64,000 nt of DNA from a virus. The position numbers were made by a program, and so were the translations under genes. The stretch spans positions 48,371-112,370 of IMG/VR virus record IMGVR_UViG_3300042448_000816; one strand, 5' to 3'. This document shows, in pieces, positions 19,601 through 26,088 of this stretch. Numbering within the stretch: position 1 is the stretch's first letter; the number at the start of each line of letters is the position of its first letter. Under the pieces are notes generated by a model. That model searched no databases. It saw only the letters and a list, made by a program, of their open reading frames with translations, and had not been told where the DNA came from.

Positions 19601-21035
19601 GCTCTTCTGTAGTTGCATTAGCAAGACTTAAAACACGGCTTGCCTGATTACCCTCTTTAATAACGTTTTGAAATAATGTAGATAGACGAGAGAATTGGAA
19701 CTTTCCAAATAGCTGTTCAATTGCTCTTGCACGATTTAGCGGGTCTAGGGTGTCAAGTGCAGTAGCAAAATCCATAACAAGACCTTTTACGTCTCCAGCG
19801 TTTGCCTCAACAATGCCTTTAATGTTAATCCCAAATCCTGCAAGCATTTCAGAAGCTCTGCCAGTTGGGTTAATCAAAGCCGCTAGACCAGACTTAAGTG
19901 CGTTTGCACCTTCTGAAGCGTTAATGCCACCTTCACGCATAGCAGTTAGGAAGAATGTTAGATCTTCTACGTCTCCACCTAGTTGCTGAACAACTGGACC
20001 AGCTTTAGGAATAGCAATAGTTAAGTCTTCAATAGATGTAATTGTTTGGTTTTCAACAGCGTTAAGAAAGTCAATTTTTCCTGCTAACTCTTCTGCAGAA
20101 ACTCCAAAAGCATCTGTTAGTGATATTGTTGCTTGTAGTGCTTCTGCTTGCTCTACCCCACCGAGTACCGCTAGCCTTGTTGTTTCAGCAACTTGAGCAT
20201 TAAGCTCTGCACCCATCTTTCCAGTAGCTGCAATGTCTGCGGCAAGCTCCATTGTTTTTGCAGCTGCAATTCCATACTTGGTAAATTCATTTGCAAGATT
20301 TTGGATATCCCTAACAGCTTTATCGGTTTCTTCTGTTGTGGTAAACATTTCACCATAAACACGCTTAAACCTAACAGCCTGCTTTTCCATATCCATGAAT
20401 GTTTTTGCAGCTACGGTACCTAGCATTACAAGTGGAACAGTAAAACCAACCATAAGCTGACGACCAGCCCACTGAGTATTTTTACCAAAGTTTAAAAGAT
20501 TAGTAGAACCCTGCTTAAGTAGCTGATTAAGTAGTGCTTGCCTTTGAGCAGCAATTTGGGTTTTTGTAGAAAGGTTTTCCATGTCAAGAGCAAGTGGTCT
20601 GACTGCGATTGCTCGCATAGCACCGTTTGCATCTCTACCCATCTTAATGTATTGAGTTTGCAAGTCTTTGACACGTTCACGTGCGACTTTGTTAATTGTA
20701 TCAAATTCAGCCCTAAAAAATCTTCCGAAGCTTTTAGTTGCTGCTCCAGAATATCTGAAGTACTCCCCCATAGAGAGTTTATTTTTTTCAAGAGAGCTTG
20801 TAAAGGAATCTGTTGTCGTCTTTACATTTTTTATGGTAGCTGAAAACTGACCAGTTCTATTTATGCTGTTTAGCAGCGACTGCTGCATTTGCATTGAGGA
20901 TGCACTAGCAGCAGCCCCAGATTTTGCCAAAGAGGTATGGAAGGCTGATATCTGTCGCTGAAGATTTTTGATATTGGCCAGAGCTGCGGCCGTATCAATA
21001 TCAACTCTTATTCTGGCGTTGGCATCTTCAGCCAT
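10659..21035 (-). CDS. Tape measure protein, giant, with embedded domains
   Basis: 3,458 residues, the largest gene here. It spans the tail lumen, sets tail length and exits ahead of the DNA. Residues 1-600 are helical, with tape measure core signatures (WAGRQLMVGFTVPLVMLGTV and DLTFFLTAMREGGINASEG). Hydrophobic helices occur near residues 540-580 and 1640-1720. Four linker repeats (GGD-or-SD-IVPAMLSPGEAVIP type) lie near residues 675, 1085, 2905 and 3335. Between copies 1 and 2 lies an enzyme-like block, and between copies 3 and 4 an ADP-ribosyltransferase-like domain; both are listed separately. Long coiled coil occurs near 2500-2760. By the usual 1.5 angstrom per residue rule the tail would be very long, but inserted globular domains make that unreliable. 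The start has GAGGGTG upstream. Confidence 0.92.
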   Translation of the reverse strand: MAEDANARIRVDIDTAAALANIKNLQRQISAFHTSLAKSGAAASASSMQMQQSLLNSINRTGQFSATIKNVKTTTDSFTSSLEKNKLSMGEYFRYSGAATKSFGRFFRAEFDTINKVARERVKDLQTQYIKMGRDANGAMRAIAVRPLALDMENLSTKTQIAAQRQALLNQLLKQGSTNLLNFGKNTQWAGRQLMVGFTVPLVMLGTVAAKTFMDMEKQAVRFKRVYGEMFTTTEETDKAVRDIQNLANEFTKYGIAAAKTMELAADIAATGKMGAELNAQVAETTRLAVLGGVEQAEALQATISLTDAFGVSAEELAGKIDFLNAVENQTITSIEDLTIAIPKAGPVVQQLGGDVEDLTFFLTAMREGGINASEGANALKSGLAALINPTGRASEMLAGFGINIKGIVEANAGDVKGLVMDFATALDTLDPLNRARAIEQLFGKFQFSRLSTLFQNVIKEGNQASRVLSLANATTEELAVLSARELKKIEDSPMFKFQKALEDIKVTLIPLGEAFLKAVTPILEFGTKILKKFDELDDGAKNFVVGLTAIAGVIGPVFLMGFGLIANGVANVVKGFVFFKTAMNRAGTASTQLGMQTEYMTQQQLEASAVAASLDQVHQKLRQTFTSEAIAVNGLTEAYRRAIAAQVAMTGSPITRTRPPKGAGPAIGYASGVLSVPGPKGAGDIVPAMLSPGEAVIPARQAQKYSGFISSMIADNVPGFRFGRNPFAKFKSAVQPEGSNYGIGEGLLRLMTGNRLGPHGSEPNFWQDSIANKFIRSNPKIAVRMQDKDLLSLIGSKDKRYKSVFETKRSNAGDTEKDRAYAEERLFGLPQDVDPSKRPTYGYMFKEERGQRFIGRKQSSFSRLTGKKDRSLTRSAYQGIFKDRDASLMNPKTFRYGNTAMILKNRNIKDRTTFTYGDSYNRSLDRFGTPAKLGTRNKDEIKGSYTSKDKDFFEAQIMGGFTLKDVKKIVVTEPQLIPILQQALRQQGLKIPVGMPKFTMLQRLRSIVSNAGLYGTTLNAKGNRINHRYENNELPVTQKDGNYGIKQERYIRRPVVADPPPKLNLAARLFKQMGIPGYKDGVFSVPGPKGAGDVVPSMLAPGEAVIPAKQSAKYQDLIKGIIAENIPGYQQSVPSGIPVQPPGEDRRVDFPHSTAVNSGHMASGTRNLTLEQATELARREWTKGVRTGAFDRLGIDAEKLWREYTTEIEELRAKGVTKITQYPNLIETITKQSNVATATVGASGLTAQQHADELARLPRGAFGSGILARLPQNHGIPDSELRRYISNVERSYASQLQAAAASDPGRKLTENETNKFYSRATRDSVFQIEDPRIRRIIKDSNFVAGLQMTPAVPGGASSSGRTTTWLKSLGGDLQKKTREIFYGRDKATNFMQRLFGDDFARVRGSRFLDQVSVMVPGSLKDQADAIMQSETLTSDQKARVANQLIDAKNQNKESTTTGRANRFSNYARILRESPEALLARGLNTASRSNSPSELLVETSAENMVDGVVKGIEDGEKDVTKAGKATTSAYIDGTERVRVTEKGHFYDRNTNKRISEAEAKKTMALDKTNERSRERAAARKEVRDRRAAGITQSYGINQKQYDAMSEEQRKALRHERKLNKSRARAIVVAEANARDAEKQRVANAAIAADEKKQRAAARRERFSAIGSKVAGGASMVGMGAMMYGMTGGPGAEIAMMASMPLMMAQMAGKFAPVVIGLTALAAGAFALKSAFDQAQTSTLKLNEALGTGDSAVESFAEFAGKASAGEIMDKRRADALLPFAVQTGKSTFGESFIQSEQGQGMAAATRENISKLGRAATEDQLVTQLVNAVSSGALDAGQARSIVSNIAKEIGDTSFGLNVNARLVQLLGINGENLLEDPLTIRLNLAQDSEKQIGIVAQKLQELPNPFEELGYAALSTGAMMQGGSIAGAAIGTAIAPGPGTAIGATIGRVAGTIAGLAITGPKVVSAFANMGTASAAVVASSKMALQQQQQLLDSLDLDYEKRISIAEAAGDLAKAERLTNQYMIDRSALLEQGAETRAAIASSFEGADFSGKMALQDAAKKSIENRFADDPEGLALAMGARQQVIDASGLNETQEYMLTVGLASDLDPLVISELMNVFGSDADMMTKTFTLMDNLGNADTNRTLNVMKMFKDENGEPLLDQQTNFVANIAAKSDVPEEARKYLEMFESVSRVLDAEIVLTYLNENEGAADKMLEMKEIIDSVDGKMGMDVITDLIGEENMDNFKEYEQYFNGLPDNFQKTFMTQFVTTMLLQGDEAMMDQYREWLNEPGNKDKEFTDFALDSGFITTETEKDNTTAPIDEDLDPGGGSGGPAASSLDDILKKLRDIRKNQISVAKGFEASADAINKLFGGGAGINLFSGIENDMRRLGAEEDLISLIAGMSPEDFEKQKNTLFNFDKQTGEIIGFKAQLQNIGKALAAVALGQYVSNQQKSAKESRNQVLAFNQLRAAGFSAAEAYEAVEDAAVASAVATGNVTRDQLNTMLAELRNAKAAMEEAARLTPEGLQDVFEEGFNRAMESFDVRERKLTLEYEFKIANDQAIIENAQNQIDAIRYQLDDYDADLRGIEDQENAINKTYDEKLEALERVRKANQQVLDQEKGKLSVAEAITRGDLAAAARAVQDVRESSASSYFTGQTDALNEGRQSLLESIRGKAGLSRIEIEERIEQLTNQILEIEESALEPAAERVRLADLELEAKLEEEKVLGRTKAEWENIKNGIDLARISSAGYKDDMDKALAVVQDVKDAWAGIQSKVVTLTVQTVTDGAVPPATTYNDGGKEEDEIIPDKPTITFPEPNSHGRRLRAQMNIHPPVMAGALKAAGADSGGADARDRRLAQFLSKVTKAEADRLIALSVSSLPPDVWNPSFGPWGGEIGVGAMFDPYGNRYAAGGLISGPGTGTSDSIPAMLSNGEYVIKAASVNKFGQRFLDSINSGELPGFKMGGMMRDGGRSSKSTPAKPVGRISADAAERRALAAKPSGRGYDTPPPAATPKPSMFEKALDFGAKISPLISMAKEGIDITKSLINVGQGKATSADAMVLGLGALNFIPGGRGVSTGVKAVTQATKNTSALKNFINFKRNPNPQVLKDPDEIATMDGYVRNAAHTLFGSYDRNRAFIDNIIKSNSLGISKGTPLVRVANESDAEILKLLKPGQSVTLDRFMSVTTASSKEFLEGMAKGTVQTGGRRGGNGLPLYPLYKFNVKSDIPGVEDINKILPTPASNVVDGLLARGQNMKLVRVTTDRATGQKIYHFDIGQGIRAKTGFQQLKGKDYNREMIDGLIREGRPDLTPSYRQSVPGLGGYQNRSEWMPRYFANGGLVSRGTDTIPAMLSPGEYVVKSQRVKELGTKLFDSINSGSFSAGSFSGGPTAQNFSSPSFNTQVSPVSISQGSVISSQVTPISSSSVYNYNLSVNVASQSDPNAIAQTVMGQIRNIDSQRIRSNRF
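11230..11790 (-). other. ADP-ribosyltransferase-like domain inside the tape measure
   Basis: Residues about 3090-3270 of the tape measure. The order of motifs matches R-S-E class ARTs: a helical start (YVRNAAHTLFGSYDRNRAF, then IDNIIKSNS), a strand with Arg (GTPLVRVAN, R near 3152), LLKPGQSVTLDRF, the Ser-Thr strand (FMSVTTAS, near 3177), and the C-terminal strand NVVDGLLARG followed by MKLVRVT. In classical enzymes the last motif is E-x-E-v-L-L-p-R-G; here Val and Asp occupy the two Glu positions, so activity is uncertain. It is flanked by tape-measure linker repeats. Judged from motifs only. Confidence 0.5.
18020..18790 (-). other. Second embedded enzyme-like block in the tape measure
   Basis: Residues about 750-1005 of the tape measure, between linker copies 1 and 2. 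It is charged and globular, unlike the helical surroundings. Signature pieces are RTTFTYGDSYNRS (near 915) and DFFEAQIMGGFTLKDVKKI (near 955). This R..TFT-GDS plus Y/F-EAQI-GG pattern resembles the C-terminal module of some phage head-morphogenesis proteins and DUF3626-like proteins; I recall this from memory only. Function unknown; an ADP-ribosylation-type fold is possible. Confidence 0.4.
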
Positions 21036-21058
21036 CCATTAACACCCTCTTTATTTAG

Positions 21059-21376
21059 CTAGTTCAAGACGTTGAGAGCTGTATCTCCTAGCTTTACGCC
21101 AGAAGCCTCCTCAACAATCTTGTAGACTGTAGGAAGATCTAGATTATCTTCCAAAGCCTTCAAATCTTCAGCCAAGTCGGGCTTGTACTGCTTCATTGCA
21201 ATTTGAACACATTCCATCAGTAGGCTCATCGACTTGTCATTGTCTTCTGCTACATCTGTAATACCCTCAAACTTTTTCATAAAAGGACGCAACAGTGAAA
21301 TCTTTAGTGGTCTCACCTTAACTTCTGTGCCGTCAATTAACTTAATTGTTTTCTCTTCGTATACTTCTGTACTCAT
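21059..21376 (-). CDS. Tail assembly chaperone, short form
   Basis: 105 residues. It aligns along its length with the N-terminal part of the 21431-22132 product: both contain an xxLIDGTEVKVRPLK / LVDGTEIELSPLK strand, AIA-or-QIAMKQY(K/H)P, and an LED.(L/M)DLP..YK(I/V)(V/L)E motif. Chaperones of this kind coat the tape measure and help tail tube polymerisation. It is encoded separately with its own GGAAGG site and a TATAAT upstream, directly before the tape measure gene. It may play the part of the short (G-like) chaperone made without frameshifting in most siphophages. Confidence 0.75.
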   Translation of the reverse strand: MSTEVYEEKTIKLIDGTEVKVRPLKISLLRPFMKKFEGITDVAEDNDKSMSLLMECVQIAMKQYKPDLAEDLKALEDNLDLPTVYKIVEEASGVKLGDTALNVLN

Positions 21377-21411
21377 ATTTTTTGTATTCCTTCCGCTATG
21401 AGGCTTTAATA

Positions 21412-21417
21412 ATTATA
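21412..21417 (-). promoter_or_regulatory. -10 box upstream of the short chaperone
   Basis: TATAAT (minus strand) in the intergenic gap after the long chaperone gene, about 35 bases before the ATG at 21376. The transcript would have a short leader with a GGAAGG ribosome site. A T-rich stretch just before it (bases 21420-21445) could be a weak terminator for the gene upstream. Confidence 0.45.
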
Positions 21418-21430
21418 ACACAAAAACCTT

Positions 21431-22132
21431 TTATTTTTTAGGCTTTTTGGTTAAATCTTCGTATCCAAGGCCCATTCCAATACCAAACCCAGCTTTTTGA
21501 GCATTCATTCCTTGAAGGGCCAGCACGTCATTTCCGTCCTTGGCTCTTCCACCGCTAAACACTCTAGCCTTCATTTCTTCCCACTTATTGCCAGAAGACT
21601 GTCCACTATTTTTATCTAGGTCTACCCCCTGGATAGCAGCCAAAAACTTTTTTTCCTGATAATCAAGATCTCTTTTTGACTCTAATGTTATTAGCAGTTC
21701 TGGCATAGATAGGTTAATCTCCAGGTCTGCATAGTCTTTCCATATGCCCAGCAAAAAAACTTCTGCTTCTAGCTTGGCTAAGTCTAGGCTCTGCCAAGAA
21801 GATCCACCTTCTTCTGCTTGCTCTTTTACTGGCTCTTCAGATTGCTCGTTAATTTTAATTCCTGCGGCTATTTCTAAGACCTTGTAGATTCCTGGTAAAT
21901 CCATAGAATCTTCTAACTCATAAATTGTTGATATTTCTGGATGATACTGTTGCATAGCAATAGCAGCACAATTTGATAAAAAGATAATAGCTTCTTCGTC
22001 GTTAGTTGCAGTTTTTACAAACTCAAAAGCTTCCATAAACTCTCTTAAGTATTTTAATTTTAGTGGGGATAGTTCAATTTCTGTGCCGTCTACTAAGGAC
22101 ACTTTTCCTGTTTTGTATATTGTTGTTGCCAT
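21431..22132 (-). CDS. Tail assembly chaperone, long form
   Basis: 233 residues from ATG at 22132 (MATTIYKTGK). Residues 1-95 are paralogous to the short chaperone downstream. Residues 96-125 are a Glu-rich linker. Residues about 130-233 are an extra domain (LEAEVFLLGIWKDYADLEIN, SMPELLITLESKRDLDYQEKK, KWEEMKARVFSGG) like the T part of G-T fusions. So the full-length G-T form appears to be one continuous frame. I see no slippery site between the domains. A longer frame to 22156 exists, but the leaderless promoter supports the 22132 start. Confidence 0.75.
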   Translation of the reverse strand: MATTIYKTGKVSLVDGTEIELSPLKLKYLREFMEAFEFVKTATNDEEAIIFLSNCAAIAMQQYHPEISTIYELEDSMDLPGIYKVLEIAAGIKINEQSEEPVKEQAEEGGSSWQSLDLAKLEAEVFLLGIWKDYADLEINLSMPELLITLESKRDLDYQEKKFLAAIQGVDLDKNSGQSSGNKWEEMKARVFSGGRAKDGNDVLALQGMNAQKAGFGIGMGLGYEDLTKKPKK

Positions 22133-22138
22133 TATATA

Positions 22139-22144
22139 AGTATA
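22139..22144 (-). promoter_or_regulatory. -10 box, leaderless start for the long chaperone
   Basis: TATACT on the minus strand, exactly six bases (TATATA) before the ATG at 22132. It lies three bases after the T-run of the terminator that ends the tail tube transcript, so stop and restart are packed into about 50 bases. Confidence 0.6.
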
Positions 22145-22146
22145 CC

Positions 22147-22184
22147 GCAAAAACAAAATTACCCAGCCTAAAAAGACTGGGTAA
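22147..22184 (-). terminator. Rho-independent terminator after the tail tube gene
   Basis: On the minus strand the stem TTACCCAG pairs with CTGGGTAA around a TCTTTTTAGG loop and is followed by TTTTGTTTTTG. It would end the abundant major tail protein transcript and insulate the chaperone genes. Confidence 0.85.
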
Positions 22185-22204
22185 CTCTGTATTATTAAGT
22201 TATA

Positions 22205-22882
22205 TTATACTGATACTGCTGCTGGGATGGTGCGGTCTACGATCTTACCGTAGGATGCATCATTGTTTGGCAGTAGACGGAACGAAACCTCGTACATTGT
22301 TGGCTCATCACGCTTTGCAGAAACTGTAACACTCTCGATAGAAAGTGCACGGTATGCAACGTAAATACGCTCAACCTGCTCGTCTGGGTCACAGTCACCT
22401 GTACCTGGACCAACAGCCACTAGGCCACGCTCTACTGGACATTCTCCAATGTCACCAGCAGACATGTTTAGTGTCTTAGATCCAGCTTTGATTCCTGTTG
22501 CTCCTGCACTAACGGTTAGATCATCATCTCTACCAGCTAGTGAGAACAGCAAGTTCTCTAGTGTTGCCTCAGCAAAAGCAGTGTTCAGGTTAACCTGCAT
22601 ACCCTGCTTGTATAGCTTTGCAACGTCAAGAACCTGATCAACCTGTACCTCACCAAAATCTGGCTGGAACTGAATCTCAAGACCGTTCATTGTGTAACCA
22701 ACGTTCTCAAAACCGCTGTCGTTCTTTGATAGGGTCTCACGGTATGTTCCTGTTGCGTTTCCGACAGCTCCTTCAACTTCATAAGCTGGAAGATCTGTAT
22801 CTGCGAGTTCTCCGTCATTGTATGTAAACAATGCGGCTGCACCAACGATAATGTTAGTGCTTGTACCTCTTGTATATGCCAT
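22205..22882 (-). CDS. Major tail (tube) protein
   Basis: 225 residues. Position (between connector genes and the chaperones), the strong ribosome site (AAGAGGTGA), its own upstream promoter region and the strong terminator after it all fit the major tail tube gene. The sequence is beta-rich with a long conserved-looking strand pair (YTMNGLEIQFQPDFGEVQVD) and an acidic loop (GTGDCDPDEQVERIYVAY), as in actinophage tube proteins. A candidate -10 TATACT lies near 22930 on the minus strand. No immunoglobulin-like appendage is seen. Confidence 0.8.
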   Translation of the reverse strand: MAYTRGTSTNIIVGAAALFTYNDGELADTDLPAYEVEGAVGNATGTYRETLSKNDSGFENVGYTMNGLEIQFQPDFGEVQVDQVLDVAKLYKQGMQVNLNTAFAEATLENLLFSLAGRDDDLTVSAGATGIKAGSKTLNMSAGDIGECPVERGLVAVGPGTGDCDPDEQVERIYVAYRALSIESVTVSAKRDEPTMYEVSFRLLPNNDASYGKIVDRTIPAAVSV

Positions 22883-22947
22883 TTAAGTCACCTCTTCTTT
22901 TTATAGATAATAGGCGTGTTTCCTCAAGCTTAAGTATATCAGCTTAT

Positions 22948-23562
22948 TTAAATAATTTGTTTTACTGGCAAAATTCTTTCTGGAGTCCAGTCATAATTCG
23001 TCATACTTGGCATTTGGTGGTAGTCATAATCAATGATAATCTTGTTACCACCATAGGTTCTGGCGGTTCCAAAGTCTATGATATCCCTAGATTCTTCTAG
23101 CTGATAAACCTTAAAATCATGAAAGTAAAACATGTTATCTACAAGCAATTCTGGGTTTACAACGTTTCCACTGCTATCAATGTTTGCTGCCCCACCTAGG
23201 TTTATCTGCCTATTAGCTGCCCAGTTGTTTACTTCCTGGGCGGTCTCGTCTCCACGGTCCATGAGCCTAAGAACCTGCTCTTGGATTTGAACCATTTTTT
23301 CAATAGGATTCTCGCCATTTGCATAAAAATAGTACATAATCTGCTCGCACTTAATGTGTGGAAAACTCCTCTTATTCATCTTGATTAATCTGTCCCATGT
23401 GGCCATCGTTCCACCAGTAGGGAAGTAAGAATTTAAATCGTTGATCGTAGAAGGCAAGGTAGGGAAAAATGGAGTATCTAGACTAGTGCTATCTAGAATC
23501 TTGCTTTGCAGATACTTGTTTATCCATAAAACTGGTGTATTTAGTAATGAATCGTTAGACAA
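22948..23562 (-). CDS. Connector or tail terminator-type protein
   Basis: 204 residues with a TTG start that overlaps the last codons of the upstream gene. A helical first half (NTPVLWINKYLQSKILDS) and a beta second half (YFHDFKVYQLEESRDI, KIIIDYDYHQMP). It lies last in the connector cluster, immediately before the tail tube gene, which is the usual place of the tail terminator. No family is recognised, so the role is inferred from order. Confidence 0.55.
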   Translation of the reverse strand: MSNDSLLNTPVLWINKYLQSKILDSTSLDTPFFPTLPSTINDLNSYFPTGGTMATWDRLIKMNKRSFPHIKCEQIMYYFYANGENPIEKMVQIQEQVLRLMDRGDETAQEVNNWAANRQINLGGAANIDSSGNVVNPELLVDNMFYFHDFKVYQLEESRDIIDFGTARTYGGNKIIIDYDYHQMPSMTNYDWTPERILPVKQII

Positions 23563-24232
23563 TCTTTGCTACCCCCGCATTTGCTACCCAGCGATATCCA
23601 GTAGATACTCCGCCAGGCTTTCCAACTCTTTTGCCTTTAGACAAATTCTTTTTGTAAGAAACTGGGTTTTCTAGGTAAGCACCGATTCCGCTGGCTCTTA
23701 AAAAGGCTTGAGTAAAATACTTGTTAAAGAAGTTATCAAAAACTTGTTCGAATTTTCCTTGGGTATTTCCACCAGGATTTTGAACAGTGACTGGAGACTT
23801 AGTAAAAACTTCTTCCCCATTATCCATAAAGCTTAAAGCTTGTGCCTGTTTTGGAACAATTGTAACAGCTAAACCATTCTCCATGATTCTTGCCTTGTCG
23901 TAGAATGGAGTGTTAGATCCATTTTGAATTGTGCTTGATTGCCTAAATGACGGAATAAAAGAAATTCCTAGATTGCTTACTGTATGTGTTATATCATAAA
24001 GTCTAGCATTTGGGCTTCCAGTCTTATCCCACTCATACACGTGATGTAAGATTGATGGATTTACCTTAGCATTAGAATCTATATAACTCTTTAATACCTC
24101 TATAGTCTTAAATCCAATAGAGTTCATCAAGTCTTGCTTTCCTAGCTGGATGCCGTCTAAAAATCCCACAGAATAATCCATCATATTTTTCATGTCTTTA
24201 TTAAACTGTCTTCCATCAAACTTAATTCTCAT
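23555..24232 (-). CDS. Head-tail joining protein (HK97 gp10-like position)
   Basis: 225 residues. An N-terminal basic helix (RIKFDGRQFNKDMKNMM) and helices with LGKQDLMNSIGFKTIEVLK resemble gp10-type tail completion or minor head proteins. The middle is beta-rich with the C-terminal GYRWVANAGVAKIV. It is coupled upstream by an ATGA overlap. Role inferred from order in the connector cluster. Confidence 0.55.
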   Translation of the reverse strand: MRIKFDGRQFNKDMKNMMDYSVGFLDGIQLGKQDLMNSIGFKTIEVLKSYIDSNAKVNPSILHHVYEWDKTGSPNARLYDITHTVSNLGISFIPSFRQSSTIQNGSNTPFYDKARIMENGLAVTIVPKQAQALSFMDNGEEVFTKSPVTVQNPGGNTQGKFEQVFDNFFNKYFTQAFLRASGIGAYLENPVSYKKNLSKGKRVGKPGGVSTGYRWVANAGVAKIV

Positions 24233-24678
24233 AGGTCTGCCGCCTGATTTTCTGATCTGCGGACAATTACCTTGTAATACTCTACTGATCCAAAAGGTCC
24301 TACGAAAGGCTCTACAGTAGCTACTTCAAACAAGGTGGACTTTCCAGCTCTTGGGCCTGATGTTTCTACATAAATTTCATTAAGATGCTTGTCTTTTATG
24401 TTAGTAACAATAATATTTGTTATTGAGTTTTGAACGTCTTCATTTGAAAATCTAATGTCTGTTCTAACCCTACCCAGCATTACGCTATCCTGGGTAATAT
24501 TAGCATTTGGCTTAATATCTTCTTTCCAGGCAGTGCCAGCAGAATTAAAATTACAAGCGATTGTTCTGTCATGCATCCAGTTTTTCTTGACATTTCCATA
24601 TGGACCTTGATCAACGACTGGGTAGTAAATGTCTGCAAGCATTGGAAAGATAATTGACGTATTCTCGCAGGTAGCCAT
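24229..24678 (-). CDS. Head-tail connector / stopper-type protein
   Basis: 149 residues, beta-rich (NIIVTNIKDKHLNEIYVET, LFEVATVEPFVGPFGSVEYY), consistent with stopper-type connector barrels such as the gp9/gp16 classes. The start is within a TAATG junction with the upstream gene. Family not recognised; position is the main argument. Confidence 0.55.
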   Translation of the reverse strand: MATCENTSIIFPMLADIYYPVVDQGPYGNVKKNWMHDRTIACNFNSAGTAWKEDIKPNANITQDSVMLGRVRTDIRFSNEDVQNSITNIIVTNIKDKHLNEIYVETSGPRAGKSTLFEVATVEPFVGPFGSVEYYKVIVRRSENQAADL

Positions 24679-25571
24679 TATAAGACTCCAAGTCTAGTAA
24701 TAGACTTAGCATACTTTGAAAGTATCTTGTCTACTATGATATTTCCTGTTCCCTCAAATACCCTGCTGTCAAACTGTAGTCTAAACTGGTCTGTGTTGTA
24801 TGCAGAAATATATCTTTGGTAGTAGTCATTTCTGCCACACTTGATGTCATCAATCAGCAGAGTTGCTGCTCTAACGATGTCTGAGGGCACTGTAGGATAT
24901 CCCACCTCTAACACAAACTTATAGTCATATCCGTTAGGAAAACCTCGTAGAGGCGGCAGGTTGGCGTCTACAAGGTCTGAGCCAGCAGCTGGCAAAATTA
25001 GAGGAGCCTGTTCGTTTCTATTAACCCTGTCTGCAGCAACCTCTGTGATAGCTGTTTTGTCTCTGGTTATTTCATAGGTTCGGTCTGTAACCAATTCGTT
25101 ATTTTCGTATACAGACAAGATTCTTTTTGCATCCCACCATAAAGGTATATAGTCTGCTCCAAGACCTACAACCTCTAAAGTTTTCTTTTTGTAGTAAAAG
25201 CCTTCTGGAATAACCGAATCGATAACAGCTCTGGCAATTTCTTCATACTTAGTATATTCTGCAATCTCTGAGGCAGTTGTACCTAGAGTGGATGGATCCA
25301 CATAAGGCCTAACAAGCTCAGTCGTATCATCATAGAGTAAAACATCTACCCCATTTACAGCATCAAACTCTACTCTATAGTCTCCATCATATTTTGCAGG
25401 AAGTGTATAAGAAAAGGTGTCTCCAGCCTCACCAGTATGATCCGTAACAACCTCAGACAAGTCGGAAAGGTCTGTGACCCTTATGTAAAAGTCTGTTTCT
25501 TCAGTGTACCACTCTGGTACTACAAAATTTAAAGTTAGGTCATCGTGCGGAGCCAGTCTTAATAATTCCAT
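24678..25571 (-). CDS. Head-tail adaptor-type protein
   Basis: 297 residues. Residues 1-90 are an immunoglobulin-like beta sandwich (LTLNFVVPEWYTEETD, YRVEFDAVNGVDV). The rest contains a helix-turn typical of adaptor proteins (EIARAVIDSVIPEGFYYKKK, VRAATLLIDDIKCGRNDYYQ), the gp6/gp15-like role of docking on the portal ring. The extra N-terminal domain is unusual for this class. TAATG couplings join it to the genes on both sides. Confidence 0.55.
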   Translation of the reverse strand: MELLRLAPHDDLTLNFVVPEWYTEETDFYIRVTDLSDLSEVVTDHTGEAGDTFSYTLPAKYDGDYRVEFDAVNGVDVLLYDDTTELVRPYVDPSTLGTTASEIAEYTKYEEIARAVIDSVIPEGFYYKKKTLEVVGLGADYIPLWWDAKRILSVYENNELVTDRTYEITRDKTAITEVAADRVNRNEQAPLILPAAGSDLVDANLPPLRGFPNGYDYKFVLEVGYPTVPSDIVRAATLLIDDIKCGRNDYYQRYISAYNTDQFRLQFDSRVFEGTGNIIVDKILSKYAKSITRLGVL

Positions 25572-25993
25572 TACTTACCGAAATCTCTCGCAACTTCTTC
25601 TGGGGTTGCAATTCTGATGTGGTCACGTGTTGCCCACTTATCTGCAGCCTGCTTTGTCACAATGTTGTAGCCCTTAGAAACCTGACCAACTCCAGACCAG
25701 TTAACATTTCTTGTAGAGTAAATTGCAACTGTGTCTTTTGATTCGGATACTTTTGGCTTGTCTGTTTCTTTCTTTTCTGCACTAGCTGATCCAATCACAT
25801 TTTCTTCATTAGAAGTAACGGACAGATTTGGACTAGTAGCCATCTTGTCTGAAGAAATTACATCGTTACGCTCTTCTTGAGCTTTTACAGCTTCTTTATA
25901 TTTTTCTATAAGTGGATGAGGAATTAAAGCTTCGCCATCTTCTAGTTTGGCAAGTGGTACATCTTTAAATTTTGAATTATTATTTTCGGACAT
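25571..25993 (-). CDS. Small protein after the capsid gene, possible decoration or connector
   Basis: 140 residues. The first 85 are charged and apparently disordered (EERNDVISSDKMATS, SASAEKKETDKP). The last 50 carry a compact beta-helix part (VAIYSTRNVNWSGVGQ, IVTKQAADKWATRDHI, ATPEEVARDFG). It starts after AAGGAGATAGTC and a new TATAAT, separated from the capsid gene by a terminator. Function unknown; neighbours suggest a head protein. Confidence 0.5.
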   Translation of the reverse strand: MSENNNSKFKDVPLAKLEDGEALIPHPLIEKYKEAVKAQEERNDVISSDKMATSPNLSVTSNEENVIGSASAEKKETDKPKVSESKDTVAIYSTRNVNWSGVGQVSKGYNIVTKQAADKWATRDHIRIATPEEVARDFGK

Positions 25994-26016
25994 GACTATC
26001 TCCTTCTTTACCTTTA

Positions 26017-26022
26017 ATTATA
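26017..26022 (-). promoter_or_regulatory. -10 box for the connector operon
   Basis: TATAAT on the minus strand in TGTTATAATTAAAGG. Transcription would start a few bases later and give a short leader of about 20 bases with AAGGAG before the ATG at 25993. Confidence 0.5.
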
Positions 26023-26032
26023 ACAGATATTA

Positions 26033-26072
26033 GAAAAGGGAGCAGGAGATTTTACTCACCTGCCCCCTTTTA
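26033..26072 (-). terminator. Rho-independent terminator after the major capsid gene
   Basis: Read on the minus strand: AAAAGGGGGCAGG pairs with CCTGCTCCCTTTT around TGAGTAAAATCT, giving a stem of about 12 pairs with a T-run. This is the expected attenuator between the highly expressed capsid gene and the connectors. Confidence 0.85.
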
Positions 26073-26088
26073 GTAGGTTGCGTTAGAC

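Noticed and set aside
21431-22156. Programmed -1 frameshift in the tail chaperone
   Set aside because: No slippery heptamer seen at the domain junction, and the long product is a single continuous frame.
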